Shown one piece after another: positions 1 to 10,437 of a stretch of 64,000 bases of DNA. A program made the position numbers and the translations under genes. Origin of the DNA: Lactarius indigo (taxonomy: Eukaryota > Basidiomycota > Agaricomycetes > Russulales > Russulaceae); contig JAFKAC010000009.1 in assembly GCA_025766275.1 (NCBI GenBank), forward strand, positions 1 to 64,000, in the 5' to 3' direction. Each line of letters starts with the position of its first letter. Positions within the stretch are counted from its first letter, which is position 1. The notes under the pieces are model-generated. The model did not search any database. It was given only the letters and a program-made list of their open reading frames with translations, and was not told the origin of the DNA.

Positions 1-10
1 GTTATTCTTT

Positions 11-2967
11 TCATGTTCGGGACCCCTTTTGTCTGTTGAATCTCTCTAATCTCATGTCGTCGTATGTTGGCAACAGTTTGGTTCGTAGAGGGGTCGCCCG
101 TGCCAGTGGCAGCGTCGGGTGGGCTTCGTTGACCCTTGCATGTGTGCCTTGCTTCGATGCGGCCTGTCTCCTCTCGCAGAATTCCGTTATCGCCCCTTTC
201 TTCCATATTGGTTGTTTACTGACTTCATGCCCCGACAAGGTTGTCCGATGGAGGGCTCTGTTGATGACTCAAAGTGCTTTCCCATGTAACAATCCTTTCC
301 TTCGTTGGTTGGCGTAGAGGGGTGCGTATGCTCGAGAAACTCTAATGACTAACTCGTGCATTTGGTGGTTCGCAGGTGCCGTGTCGGTCGTGCGAACACA
401 TGCGATCTGGCCAGATGTCGTGGGCTTCTTTATTCTGGCCTGGGTGTTCGGTACGTAGTTCGCTCCTGCGTTGATCATATCTCTGATGCGTCGAGTGACC
501 GCTGTCGTTGTTTTCACGCTCATAGATTTGATCACATAACAGCTTTTCACCCTCTTGGGTGTTCTGTAATGTGTGGTTCGCCGCTGGTTCGGTGCATCGT
601 TTGGGTTTCTTCCACTGCTTTGTCGATTGTCGGTAATCTGTGAGTGGTTCACGTTCGCGTTTTTGGTGCGGTGGTCAATGCTGTGTGTCAATTGTGCGTT
701 GGTGAGTCTCTTCGCGATTGTCGATGAGTTGTTTGGCTCAAATTCGGATGTCTGATCGTACTTAGTCTGGTAGGGCTCGAGTATGCTGTCGCAGTTCCTC
801 TTTCTGTTGGGATCGTTTTCGCGAGTTTTCCTCGCTACCCCTATCTGAGTGAACTGACTCAATATACTGGCATTCGGGTACAGTCCGTCCCGTTGTGCTG
901 CGTCGCGTGGGACTGCCAGCCTGCTTCTTTTACATCGGGAGCCAGTTCTACACTGGTGGACCCTTTTGTGACCTGCAGCGGGTCATAGCCCACCTCGACA
1001 TCTTTGAGCGATTCGGTGGGTTTGCAACTTGTTTCTTCTTGTAGTTTCAGTTTCTCTAGGTCGTTCTTCGCATCCTTGCAGGATGACAGGCCCCGGAGTG
1101 CGTTTTCATCCGCGTGCCGTTCGGATCTGACCCATCTGGCGGTACTCCTTCTCTTCGGTTTTGGGGTACCGAGTGATGAATCGCCGTCAATTGTCCATGC
1201 GTTCCGGAAGTTGGCGAAGCTGTCCCAACTCGTTTCATCAGCATTGGTAGAGTGATTCATGTGGTTTTCTACCTTTAATTGATTTTTCTGAGTTCATACC
1301 CAATCGCCGACGTGGGGTCTGCAGATGTATGACAGCATCGGGTGAGTCTGCTTGATCAGTTTGATCATCATACCTGTTTGTCTATTGACCGTTTGCCGCA
1401 AGTGAAACTGGAACAAGAACTGTTCTCCTTTCGCCAGATCTTCATTGAAGCTATTGGGCGATGCCCTGCAGAGTTCCCTTCCACGGTGCGTCCGAGTTTT
1501 TGTTGTGGTTTTGTTCGACGATTCTGAGCCAGCGGTGGGCGATGCATCTCCCTCAGTGGGGCTTCGGTTTACTTTGCTAGTCGTTCTTGTTTCTGACGTG
1601 TCTCTTCCATGGGCATTTTGTTCCAGTGTGGTAGAGTCCTCGTGTCGTGTGGACCATCTCGGCGATTCTTGCACGTGTTCCTTTTTGTCCACCCCTATCG
1701 AACAGGGACCTCTTATCGATTCTAGTTGATCCGTCGGGTATTCTACCTCAATTGTCGTCCCTTTCCGGGCTCTTGGTCATTCGATGCGTGTTCTCGTGTG
1801 ACCTTGTTGGACAAGCTTCGACTTATCCGACTAGGTGCGTCTCCTCGTGTATTTTTGCTACGTGGGCCTCAACTTATCTGACTCGGTGTGTCTCCTCGTG
1901 GACTTTTGTTACACGGGCTTCGACTTGGTTGGTTCGTTATCCGCTGCTGGTGTGCTGATGATCGTAATCGATCTACCAGAGTTCTGGTTTTAGTGGCTAC
2001 GGCGCTGCTAAGTGCTGGGGCATTCAGCGTGGCTTTTCGGAGTTCAACACCAGGGATCGTATTGATCGATATTTCGGATTGATTTCGCTGCTGGATGTGG
2101 GTTCGTAATTTGTCATTCATTTGTATATGCTGGTTTTCTGATGGACCCTCCAGGTCGTCGATGGGTGGCCTCAACACGTCCGATGTTGAGTTACTGCTTA
2201 CACAATGGAGGTCAGTCAGGTCTGAGGGGCTCGGAGTCCTCGTTTCCATAATTGGTGTCAAGTTAGCCAGTTTCTCGCGTCGATACCCCTGTCGTAATTT
2301 CGTGCGAGGAGCAATCAATTGCTGTTCAAAACTTTCGAGTTTAATGTGGTGCCACGTCATTGGTGGCATTCGTGAAACTTTGTTTTTGTTTATTGATTTC
2401 ATCGTGCCGCCATATAACTCCAGCGGTACTTCTTCCTGCCTTCCCGTCTGTGAGTACCAGTCGAGCAGGTCAGTGTCGTTCCGGAGCAGTATCTCTAGGG
2501 ACCCGTGCCATTCCTTCATGGGTCGTGCCTTTGTTGTGATTCATTTCCGCATCGAGTTTACTTCAAAGTTTACGTGACATCTGTTCCGCTTAGATTCATT
2601 CGTGCGCGAGTTCAGGGTTCTGGTTGAGTCGGGTGTTCCATCCGATCATCCATTTGCGCATCATACTATCCGCACAGGCTTCGACTTTGGGGTCCTGTCC
2701 ATGTGTGGTCTGCTGTCCACGTAGAGCCGTAGTTCGTGTGTCATAGGTGTCGGGCAAGTTCGTGTTCGGGTTCGGGTGCTCGGCGTATTGAGCGTGAGGT
2801 TCATTTGTCAGGGGATCGGTGCATAATCGGGTGTGTTCGGTATCGTCAGGTTGCTCCGCGCTCGTCCTACAAGCATCAGGAAAAACCTCCCACGCTAGCG
2901 AGGGATAACACACGACTAAATTATCGACATGGGAGACAAGGGAGATAATGTGCCAATATTTCGTCAC
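11..2967 (-). pseudogene. Decayed minus-strand coding region, family not recognised
   Basis: Several long minus-strand open stretches follow each other in changing frames: 2967-2596, 2519-1869, 1692-1294, 1260-859, 862-269 and 238-11. Their products are polar and rich in Thr, Asn, Ser and Pro, with no hydrophobic segment. The plus-strand frames look like shadows. Breaks between blocks are stops or frame changes rather than clear GT-AG introns, so I read this as a broken gene or a retroelement gag-like region. I do not recognise conserved motifs and assign no function. A 26 bp segment near its 5' end (2874-2899) recurs inverted at 12298-12323, which hints at a repeat family. It may be only a chance run of open frames. 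Confidence 0.25.
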
Positions 2968-3159
2968 TAAGACCAGTAATGCTCTAATCCTTCATGCGGC
3001 AATCAATCACCACCAATTATCTACTAAAATATCGTGTAATTATCTCAATCAGTTTATGTAAATGTTTTACAACTCCAAAACTAGAATGCTCCAGGTAGTC
3101 CAATAATGCGGAATAGATGTACACTTCGAAGACTGTACTACAGGAATAATGCTTACACT

Positions 3160-3692
3160 TGTTGATAAGTGACCCTTGCGCACTTAGCGGCTCATATGGA
3201 CCGGACTTGCAGCATGGACTGCTGTAGATTAGATATACAGGACTTGTAGATTAGATACCTTTTGATCTGTACAATCTATTACCTATCATTGCGTCACCTA
3301 TGACATCATGTATTATGATATCATCTTGGTCTGGACACTTCTTGTTCTATACGCCTTGTTCTCCATATGCACACTCCTTTGTCCTGTTGTAGAACAATGC
3401 GTCCCTTGTATTCTGTGACCTATAGTTACTTTCCTTGTATTAGTGTCACGCCTCTGTACAAGTATAAGTAGACTGCTTGTACGCCCTGGTCCACATCAGT
3501 TCTCTCACTGCTGTGTGCCAGGTATGTCTCCTCCTCTGTAAAATACCATCATCAGTTCTCTCACTGCTGTGTGCCAGACACCCTCTGCTTCACTGCTTGA
3601 CATTCCCCTCTGCTGCTAACCAGCTTGCCACTAGTATCTCACCACAGACCCTTTGCCTCTGTGAGTACTGGTTCTGTCTATGCTGTTCATCA
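3160..3692 (+). repeat. 5' LTR of Copia element A
   Basis: Starts TG and ends CA. A TATA-like motif lies at 3461-3471 (AGTATAAGTAG). About 30 bp downstream is a 28 bp direct repeat (3494-3521 and 3550-3577). The first copy is followed by GTATGT, and the second ends in CCAG, so 3522-3577 (56 bp) has the borders and length of a basidiomycete intron. A second donor-like GTGAGT occurs near 3661. The preceding five bases ACACT are the left target duplication. Confidence 0.95.
3461..3471 (+). promoter_or_regulatory. TATA-like box of LTR A
   Basis: AGTATAAGTAG lies about 30 bp before the repeated CATCAGTT segment. The same motif in the same place occurs in the related LTRs near 9063, 13083 and 17560. 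Transcription would then start close to the direct repeat. This is inferred from spacing only. Confidence 0.55.
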
Positions 3693-3704
3693 GGTTATGG
3701 GCCC
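3693..3704 (+). other. Primer binding site, half-tRNA (initiator Met) type
   Basis: GGTTATGGGCCC starts directly after the 5' LTR. It is complementary to the anticodon stem-loop of eukaryotic initiator tRNA-Met (GGGCCCAUAACC), as in Drosophila copia, where an internal tRNA fragment primes minus-strand DNA. The same 12 bases occur inverted at 19406-19417 in a second element. Confidence 0.8.
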
Positions 3705-4340
3705 TGGTGCCCTAGCCACTCCACTTGGCTGGTCACTGTCTTCCTAGGAGGACACACCAGGCTAAGGTCTGTCTGGGGCCTTACCAGCCTTGCCCAAGGC
3801 AGAGACAGTGGGGCGCCACTTGTCTCTGCTAAGGAACCTCCTATACATGTACTGCCCAGTAGTCCTACTTTCACCCCTACTGTTTTCCTAGCCCCTGCGC
3901 TATGCGCAAGGAGACTGGGTCTGGTAGCCCTTAATCAATATCCAGGTGTGCATGGCCCACTGGGCTGTGTATTGTGGAGCTTAGCGCCAGCTGTCTCTGG
4001 TGCTCCACACTGGGCGCAGGATCTCCTCACCATGGGAGTGTAAAACCTGGTTCAGGCTCTGGGGGGTGTTCACCTTATGGTGTTCTGCAACCAGATACCT
4101 GCCTTGTAGCGGCAATGGGAAAGGATTCAGTAAAGCCACTTGTGGCGATGAGGCAACCAACAGGCCGAGGAGGCTGAGGTAGACAGCCTTGGGCTCTGAA
4201 AGCAATCCCTTCACCTTCCCCCTGACGCAAACCATTTGAGCTGTGTCCTAGACACATCCTGGCTGGCAGCTAGCTCATGGTATGGCAAAGGGACTCTCCA
4301 ACCTGGGCCTAGCCCTTGTATCACTGGCATACTATCAGGA

Positions 4341-4371
4341 GGCAGGACGCGTTAGCGTTCTGGCCTTACAG
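4341..4371 (+). promoter_or_regulatory. Leader hairpin conserved between two Copia elements
   Basis: The segment 4341-4365 folds as an imperfect hairpin (GGCAGGACGC, loop GTTA, GCGTTCTGGCC). It is followed by TTACAG, which looks like a 3' splice site. A matching copy lies on the minus strand at 18631-18661 in a diverged element, although most of the surrounding leader differs. It may be a packaging or dimer signal, or the acceptor of a leader intron. The function is not known. Confidence 0.4.
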
Positions 4372-4463
4372 AATCACAGACAGGAGTGGTACCCCCTATC
4401 TTTATGTCTTGCAAATTGAAGCACTATCGCTGACTGCTCCTCGGCGATAGATAAATCATCCCA

Positions 4464-5396
4464 ATGTCTTCTCGCGCACCATCTCCCACTGGCTGCTGCC
4501 GGTGCTCTGCTACTGCGGGGGCTCTACGCTTCCCCCACTGGATCCTCACCCTCCGCTCGTATCTCTGCTGCCTATGGCGCAACGTTCGGCATGCCCTCTG
4601 GCATTCGCCTTGAACAGTTTGATGGCACTCACTGGAATGAGTGGTCTGGGACATTGAAGCCATCCTCACGCTGCATGAAGCAGAGTGTGTTCACCCTCCA
4701 CCATGGACCAGTTGATGTCCTCAAGACGAATGGGACTCAGTACAACGTCGGGCGAAGGCATACTCCGCCTTTACCTCAAACCGACGTCTACTCCCTTGTC
4801 GCCGACAATGCCGCCTATCCCACCTTTAAAGCCAAGTGGGACAAGCTCAGAGACGTATACGCTGGTGCTTCGGGCAGCACCACCATCTTCAATCTGTGGA
4901 TCAATTAACACAAGCCCGCCTTGACGACTCCGCACCCATGGCCTCTCAATTGGCCAAGCTCAATGAGCTGGGTTGCCCTTTCCAACGCACAGATGGGTGT
5001 CACTGACACTCAATTCTGTCTCATTCTCCTCCACGCACTGCCGCCCTCTTATGAGGTGTTGGCCTCACCATCCTTGCCAGTGGGGCCCCTCTGCACTCAA
5101 GCACGCTGAGATCATAGCGCGCATAGTGTCGAAGAAGCTCGCCGCTCCGGGCCCTCTGGCTCCTCCCTCAACAAGGTGGCCCCCGTCAAGTCGACGGGCA
5201 AGAAGGGCAAGAAGGACCACTCTGGTCTAACTTGCCACTACTGCAACAAAAAGGGCCATATCAAGCCTGATGCAGGAAGAGGAAGAAGGATGAGGCTGAC
5301 GCAAAGGAGAAGGAGAAAGCAGGCAACAAGGCTGCCAATAGTCATGTCCTAGTACCTACCACCGCCTCCATTAAGGAGGTCGAGAGCCCAAGATAG
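4464..5396 (+). pseudogene. gag: Copia gag (element A), frameshifted
   Basis: The likely start is the ATG at 4464 (MSSRAPSPTG). A one-base frame change at or near the C run around 4531-4535 leads into the frame holding PSGIRLEQFDGTHWNEW, the usual start of the UBN2/gag core. Another break near 4897 (INLWI region) leads to the segment QMGVTDTQFCLILLHALP around 5000. Further on is a CCHC zinc knuckle (CHYCNKKGHIKPD, 5229-5270), broken at its last cysteine. A stop follows at 5395. Gag would form the virus-like particle and bind element RNA. Compare the gag of the truncated element at 17787-18540. All breaks look like single-base indels. Confidence 0.85.
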
Positions 5397-5444
5397 ATGG
5401 GCCTCTGAATCAATCGGTGTTGCCTTGTATGCTGCCTCGCGTGT

Positions 5445-8400
5445 GCGTTGGATGATGGACAGTGGTGCTACACACCACATCACCCACATCGGTCTGACTT
5501 CAAGGACTACACCCCAACTAAAGGCACTGTACGCCTGGGTGATAAGTCCACTATAGACCAAGTGGGTGTCGGGTCTGTCGTCTTTACAACGAGCCAGGGT
5601 ATCTCTATCACCCTCAGTAATGTGCTACACCTACCACAGGTGAAGACGCGCTTCTTGTCGACGCGCGCCCTAGCACAAAAGGGTGCTGAGATTGCCTTTG
5701 ACAGTGGCTCATTTAAAATATCTGTCAACCAAAAGTGTGTGGCCAAAGGCTACCTTGAGGACAACCTTTACTGGTTGGACGCAGCCAGCGTCGGCCTCAA
5801 CGCCCACACAAAATCAAGTGCTGCCACACTTGATATCTGGCATCAACGCATGGGACACATCTCCTCTGCGGCGCTGAAGGCGCATGGTCCCTCTGCCACT
5901 ACTGGCATGGACATAGATAGCTCTACCACGGCCCACACAGTCTGCCGTGGGTGCGAGATGGGCAAATCCACTCGCCAACCCTTTTCTGCGTCCTCCAACA
6001 AGAGGACAACTCGTCAATTTGAGATTGTGCACAGTGACCTCGCCGGTCCTATGCAGACTCAGTCCCTGCAAGGCTCGACGTACACAGCCACCTTCATAGA
6101 CGACCACACTAAGTTCACTGTGGTCCACTTCCTTAAGTCGAAGGACAGTTTGCTAAGTCGCTGCAGATGTATTTGGCCTGGGGTGAAACCCAGTCTGGCC
6201 ATAAACTGCGCGCTCTGCACTCTGACCGCGGTGGCGAATACATGTCGAGTGTCACGCAGGACATTCTTAAGCAGAAAGGGATAGAGCATCACCTCACGAT
6301 GCCGGGTTCACCACAGTCCAACGGGAAAGCCGAGCGGTTTAACCGCACCATTATGGATAAGGCAATGTCCATGCTCCACACAGCTGGCATGTCTAAAGGC
6401 TTCTGGGAGCATGCAGTGTGCGCAGCTGTGCACATCTATAACCGCTCTCCAGTCCGTGGGCTTAAGTGGCGCACTCCTTATGAGCTCTGGCACTCTGGCA
6501 AAGTGCCCGATGTCTCACATCTTCGCGTCTTCGGATGCAAGGGGTACATGCACGTACCCGCTGATAAGCGTCGCAAATTGGATGCGAAGGCCATTGAGGT
6601 CACGCTTATTGGGTTTGAGCCCGAATCTAAGGGCTATAAGCTCTGGGACCGCTCAACCCGCTCCGTCCGAGTGTCCAGGGATGTGACATTCGACGAGAGT
6701 AGCTTCCCGTCCCTCAGGGTGTTGAGACACACCCCACACCTTCACCACCAGTCGTGCCTAGCACAACAGTGACTGCCGTGCCTCACCCGCCGGCGTTACC
6801 ACCAATGCGAGCCCCTCCCCTGCACACTCCAGTAGTAGTGAGGAGGAGGATGTTGAAAAGCTCCTAGACCCCCACAAGTCCAACCACGCCCCACTCCACC
6901 ACCTGCTCTGCCAGCCCTGCCCACCACACCTAAACGTGAGCAGACCACTCCCACTTCACCCCCGCCGCGTCCTAGTGCAACGCGCATTATGCGCCATGTC
7001 CCTCCTCCCTCACCAGAAATGCCTGGGGGATTTGAGGATCGTGCACAGCGTAGTCAGCTGTTGCGCGAAATGGACAATGCACCAAGGCGCAGTGCTCGTG
7101 CCCCTGTCCCTAATCCGCGTTACTTCAATGCGGACAATGCGGCATGGCGCGGCAGGCGTCTGGGGTATGCGGAGTTATTGGCTGCTGCCTTTGTGGCCGA
7201 GACCCTGCAACTTATGCAGAGGCCATGCGGTCTGCAGCTGCAGATGAGTGGACTAAGGCGTGTCAGTATGAAATGGACGCCCTAGCTAAAATGGGACTTG
7301 GGAGTTAGTGGATCTCCCGCCTAATCGCAAGGCAGTAAAATCCAAATGGGTCTTTAAGCTCAAAGCGGATGGCCGCTACAGAGCTCGCTTGGTGGCTAAG
7401 GGATTCACGCAGATCCCTGGCGTAGATTTTGATGAAACCTTCTCTCCCGTCGCACGATTTGAGTCGCTACGTTTACTTCTGGCGTTGGCCGCGCTGGAGG
7501 ACTGGCACATCCATCAGATGGATGTTAAGTCTGCTTTTCTCAATGGCGTGCTTGACGAGGAGATATACATGGAGCAGCCACAAGGTTTCACTGTCACTGG
7601 CTCTGAGACGAAGGTGTGTCGCCTGGTTAAGGCGATCTATGGTCTCAAACAGGCCTCCCGCGCATGGAACTTGCAATTCCATGGAGTGCTCACTGCACTC
7701 GGCTTTAAGCGGACGTTTGCTGATGCTGGCATATATGTGATGCCTCAACGGGAGGGGTATGATCCACTCTTCGTTATTGTCTACGTTGACGACATCACTA
7801 TACTGGGTCCCTCGCTGAGTGGTATCAAGCGTTTGAAGTCAGATTGTCTGAACGCTATGAGATGACAGATCTCGGGGAGATAGAGTCTTATCTTGGTATG
7901 CGCATTGTGCGCGACCGCTCCCTTAGACGCATCGAAATAGATCAGTCTGGCTACATCAAGGATGTCCTTGAACGCTTTGGCATGTCTGATGCCACACCAC
8001 ACAACACACCCTTGCCCGCTGGTGCTGACGAGCACCTGGTTAAATATACGTCGCAGGCAACTGCCTCAGATATTTCCCACTACCAATCCTTGATTGGGAG
8101 TCTGCTTTATGTGCAGATTGGCACTAGGCCAGATATCTCCTTCGCTGTGTCACGTTTGGCGCAGTACGCAGCGAACCCTTCACCACAACATCTGCGACTT
8201 GCGCAATATGTCCTATCCTACCTAGTGGGAACTTTGGATATGCGTATTGTCTACGATGCGCCAATGGCGATGGCCTTCACGGCTACACTGATTCAGTCTG
8301 GCTGATCAGACTGACGACCGCCACTCCACCTCTGGTTATGTGTTCCTACTAGCTAACGGTGCAATAAGCTGGTCTTCGTGCAAGCAAAAGGACTGTTGCC

Positions 8401-8743
8401 CAAAACACAACGGAAGCGGAATACATGGCCATGACCGATGCGGCTAACCCAAGCTGCGTGGTATCAGAGCTTCCTCACGGAACTCGGGTACGAGGTTGAC
8501 GACCCCATCCCACTTCATGGTGACAATAAGGGTGCCATTGACTTGGCCTTGAACCCTGTCACTGGGAGACGGTCTAAGCACATTGCCATACGGCATCATG
8601 TCATTAGGGAGTACATCGAAAAGGGGACCATCACCCTCATTAGAACTCCTACTGTGAATATGGTTGCGGACGGCTTTACAAAGTCACTACCGCGTGTCCT
8701 GCTGCAAAAGCACAATGATGACATGGGACTTGTATGTACTTAG
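5445..8743 (+). pseudogene. pol: Copia pol (element A): protease, integrase, RT, RNase H, frameshifted
   Basis: Motifs appear in Copia order. The aspartic protease motif WMMDSGATHH is near 5450. The GAG-pre-integrase motif IWHQRMGH is near 5837, with the zinc-binding CRGCEMGKS near 5943. The integrase triad is HSDLAGP (about 6030), HSDRGGEY (about 6220) and the Glu in KAERFNRTI (about 6328). The reverse transcriptase begins KSKWVFKLKADG (about 7338) and carries VYVDDITIL (about 7780). The RNase H region has GTRPDISFAVSRLAQY (about 8120) and KHIAIRHHVI (about 8580). Frame changes fall near 5490, 6150, 6735, 7270, 7850, 8270 and 8430. Domains between the breaks are well preserved, as expected for a recent insertion. 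Confidence 0.93.
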
Positions 8744-8761
8744 ATTGTAGATCACGGGAGA

Positions 8762-9294
8762 TGTTGATAAGTGACCCTTGCGCACTTAGCGGCTCATACG
8801 GACCGGACTTGCAGCATGGACTGCTGTAGATTAGATATACAGGACTTGTAGATTAGATACCTTTTTGATCTGTACAATCTATTACCTATCATTGCGTCAC
8901 CTATGACATCATGTATTAGATATCATCTTGGTCTGGACACTTCTTGTTCTATACGCCTTGTTCTCCATATGCACACTCCTTTGTCCTGTTGTAGAACAAT
9001 GCGTCCCTTGTATTCTGTGACCTATAGTTACTTTCCTTGTATTAGTGTCACGCCTCTGTACAAGTATAAGTAGACTGCTTGTACGCCCTGGTCCACATCA
9101 GTTCTCTCACTGCTGTGTGCCAGGTATGTCTCCTCCTCTGTAAAATACCATCATCAGTTCTCTCACTGCTGTGTGCCAGACACCCTCTGCTTCACTGCTT
9201 GACATTCCCCTCTGCTGCTAACCAGCTTGCCACTAGTATCTCACCACAGACCCTTTGCCTCTGTGAGTACTGGTTCTGTCTATGCTGTTCATCA
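8762..9294 (+). repeat. 3' LTR of Copia element A
   Basis: Nearly identical to 3160-3692, with one C/T change in its first 40 bases, one extra T in a T run near 8863 and one missing base near 8918. It is followed by ACACT (9295-9299), the right target duplication. The intron-like direct repeat is also present here (GTATGT at about 9124). Confidence 0.95.
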
Positions 9295-9332
9295 ACACTA
9301 CCACACATTGTCGCCGCCGTTGTAGCGGCAGT

Positions 9333-9454
9333 ACATCAGGAAAACAAAAAGTTACTAGAAGCAATAGCCGTGACTAGTGCTGACTAGTGATACCCAAATA
9401 TGGTAGGGGCTAGTTCCCCTAGTCACGGCTAGTCAAATTTTGTTTTGCTGATGT
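9333..9454 (+). repeat. Small palindromic repeat (MITE-like)
   Basis: The two ends are inverted copies of each other: ACATCAGGAAAACAAAA at the left and TTTTGTTTTGCTGATGT at the right. An inner inverted pair, AGCCGTGACTAG and CTAGTCACGGCT, lies inside. The whole 122 bp could fold into one imperfect hairpin. There is no room for a gene. Its right end coincides with the target site of the next element. Confidence 0.5.
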
Positions 9455-10429
9455 CAAGGGGGGGCCGGAATTCTTAAAATTGCACGGGGTCGGTAAATTT
9501 TTTTAAGGGGTTGGGCCGTACCCCCCCCCCCCCCTACCCCCAAAAAGGAAATTAAAGGCCAAATATGGAAATTTCTTAGATTACCCCACCCCATCGTGCA
9601 TCGCTGCCAAACCGCTGGCACCACACACGTTTCTGTGTGTTCTATAAACATTGCCATGAGTGCTGTATGCTACCACCAAGCTGTGAACATGCAACTTCAT
9701 CGCTTACATTTATCATAGTTGAGTTCCCCTAACTTTTAAGTTCAGTGTCAGTGTGGCTTATTCTTTTTGTTCTCCGGCTTTCTGCATTTGTCCGTGGCCT
9801 TATTGGCTCGAACAAGACGTATCTCTGACTCATACAACTACATATGTGAAGTTTTGTGTTATGCGCAAACGTGCACAACCATTTTCGACCACCTGCAACA
9901 ACCCGACCTCGTTTCTGTTCCCGACCCCGCCGCATGTCTATGCACGTTTATCTCTTCGAGAAAAACACGTCTCCAATCACCGCGGACCTGTATGCGACGG
10001 CGCGCGTTCCGCGGACGCGTGCGCGACACCTTGCGACGCATCACATGCCCCAAGACCTGTAGATGCTCTTAGACGGAGTTGGGGCTCAGGCCACTGTAAC
10101 TGTAGTTAAGGAAATTCCTCATAGAATAGTACAGTAACATGTAGTAAATAGAATTCTAGTATCCCTTTGAAAAAACCCGCCATGCAACAGGTATGGGTTT
10201 TGTACGGGTACCTCAGATCTGACCCACACCCACACCCACAAACCCATATTCGGGTACCCGCATGGGTTTACAAACCCACAATATGCACTATTGCTGAGAT
10301 GATACGGGGGAAAAGCGGGAAATTTCCAGATCGGCCTGGCCTTAGACACCCAAAAAGCAAATTTTTTTAGAGACTTTCGGTCGACCCCCCCCACCTCGGG
10401 TCACGGAACCACGGCCCGGCCCCCCCTTG
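9455..10429. mobile_element. Non-autonomous hAT-like DNA transposon
   Basis: The 975 bp element begins CAAGGGGGGGCCGG and ends with its exact inverse, CCGGCCCCCCCTTG, giving a perfect 14 bp terminal inverted repeat. It is flanked by a perfect 8 bp target duplication, GCTGATGT (9447-9454 and 10430-10437). An 8 bp duplication with CA-starting ends is the hallmark of the hAT superfamily. No transposase motif is visible in the short internal open frames, so it would depend on an enzyme encoded elsewhere. Internally there are a run of 14 C (9521-9534) and CGGGTACC and ACCCAC repeats near 10210-10280. Confidence 0.75.
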
Positions 10430-10437
10430 GCTGATGT

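Larger units (their letters stand above)
3160..9294 (+). mobile_element. Full-length Ty1/Copia LTR retrotransposon (element A), frameshifted inside
   Basis: Two 533 bp LTRs (3160-3692 and 8762-9294) begin TGTTGATAAG and end TTCATCA. They flank an internal region with gag and pol in Copia order: protease, integrase, reverse transcriptase, RNase H. The element is bounded by a perfect 5 bp target duplication, ACACT, at 3155-3159 and 9295-9299. The LTRs differ at only three places that I can see (one substitution and two single-base indels), so insertion is recent. The coding region nevertheless has many frame breaks. Either the element moved in trans or single-base indels remain in the assembly. 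A primer site complementary to the initiator tRNA-Met anticodon arm follows the 5' LTR. Confidence 0.96.
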
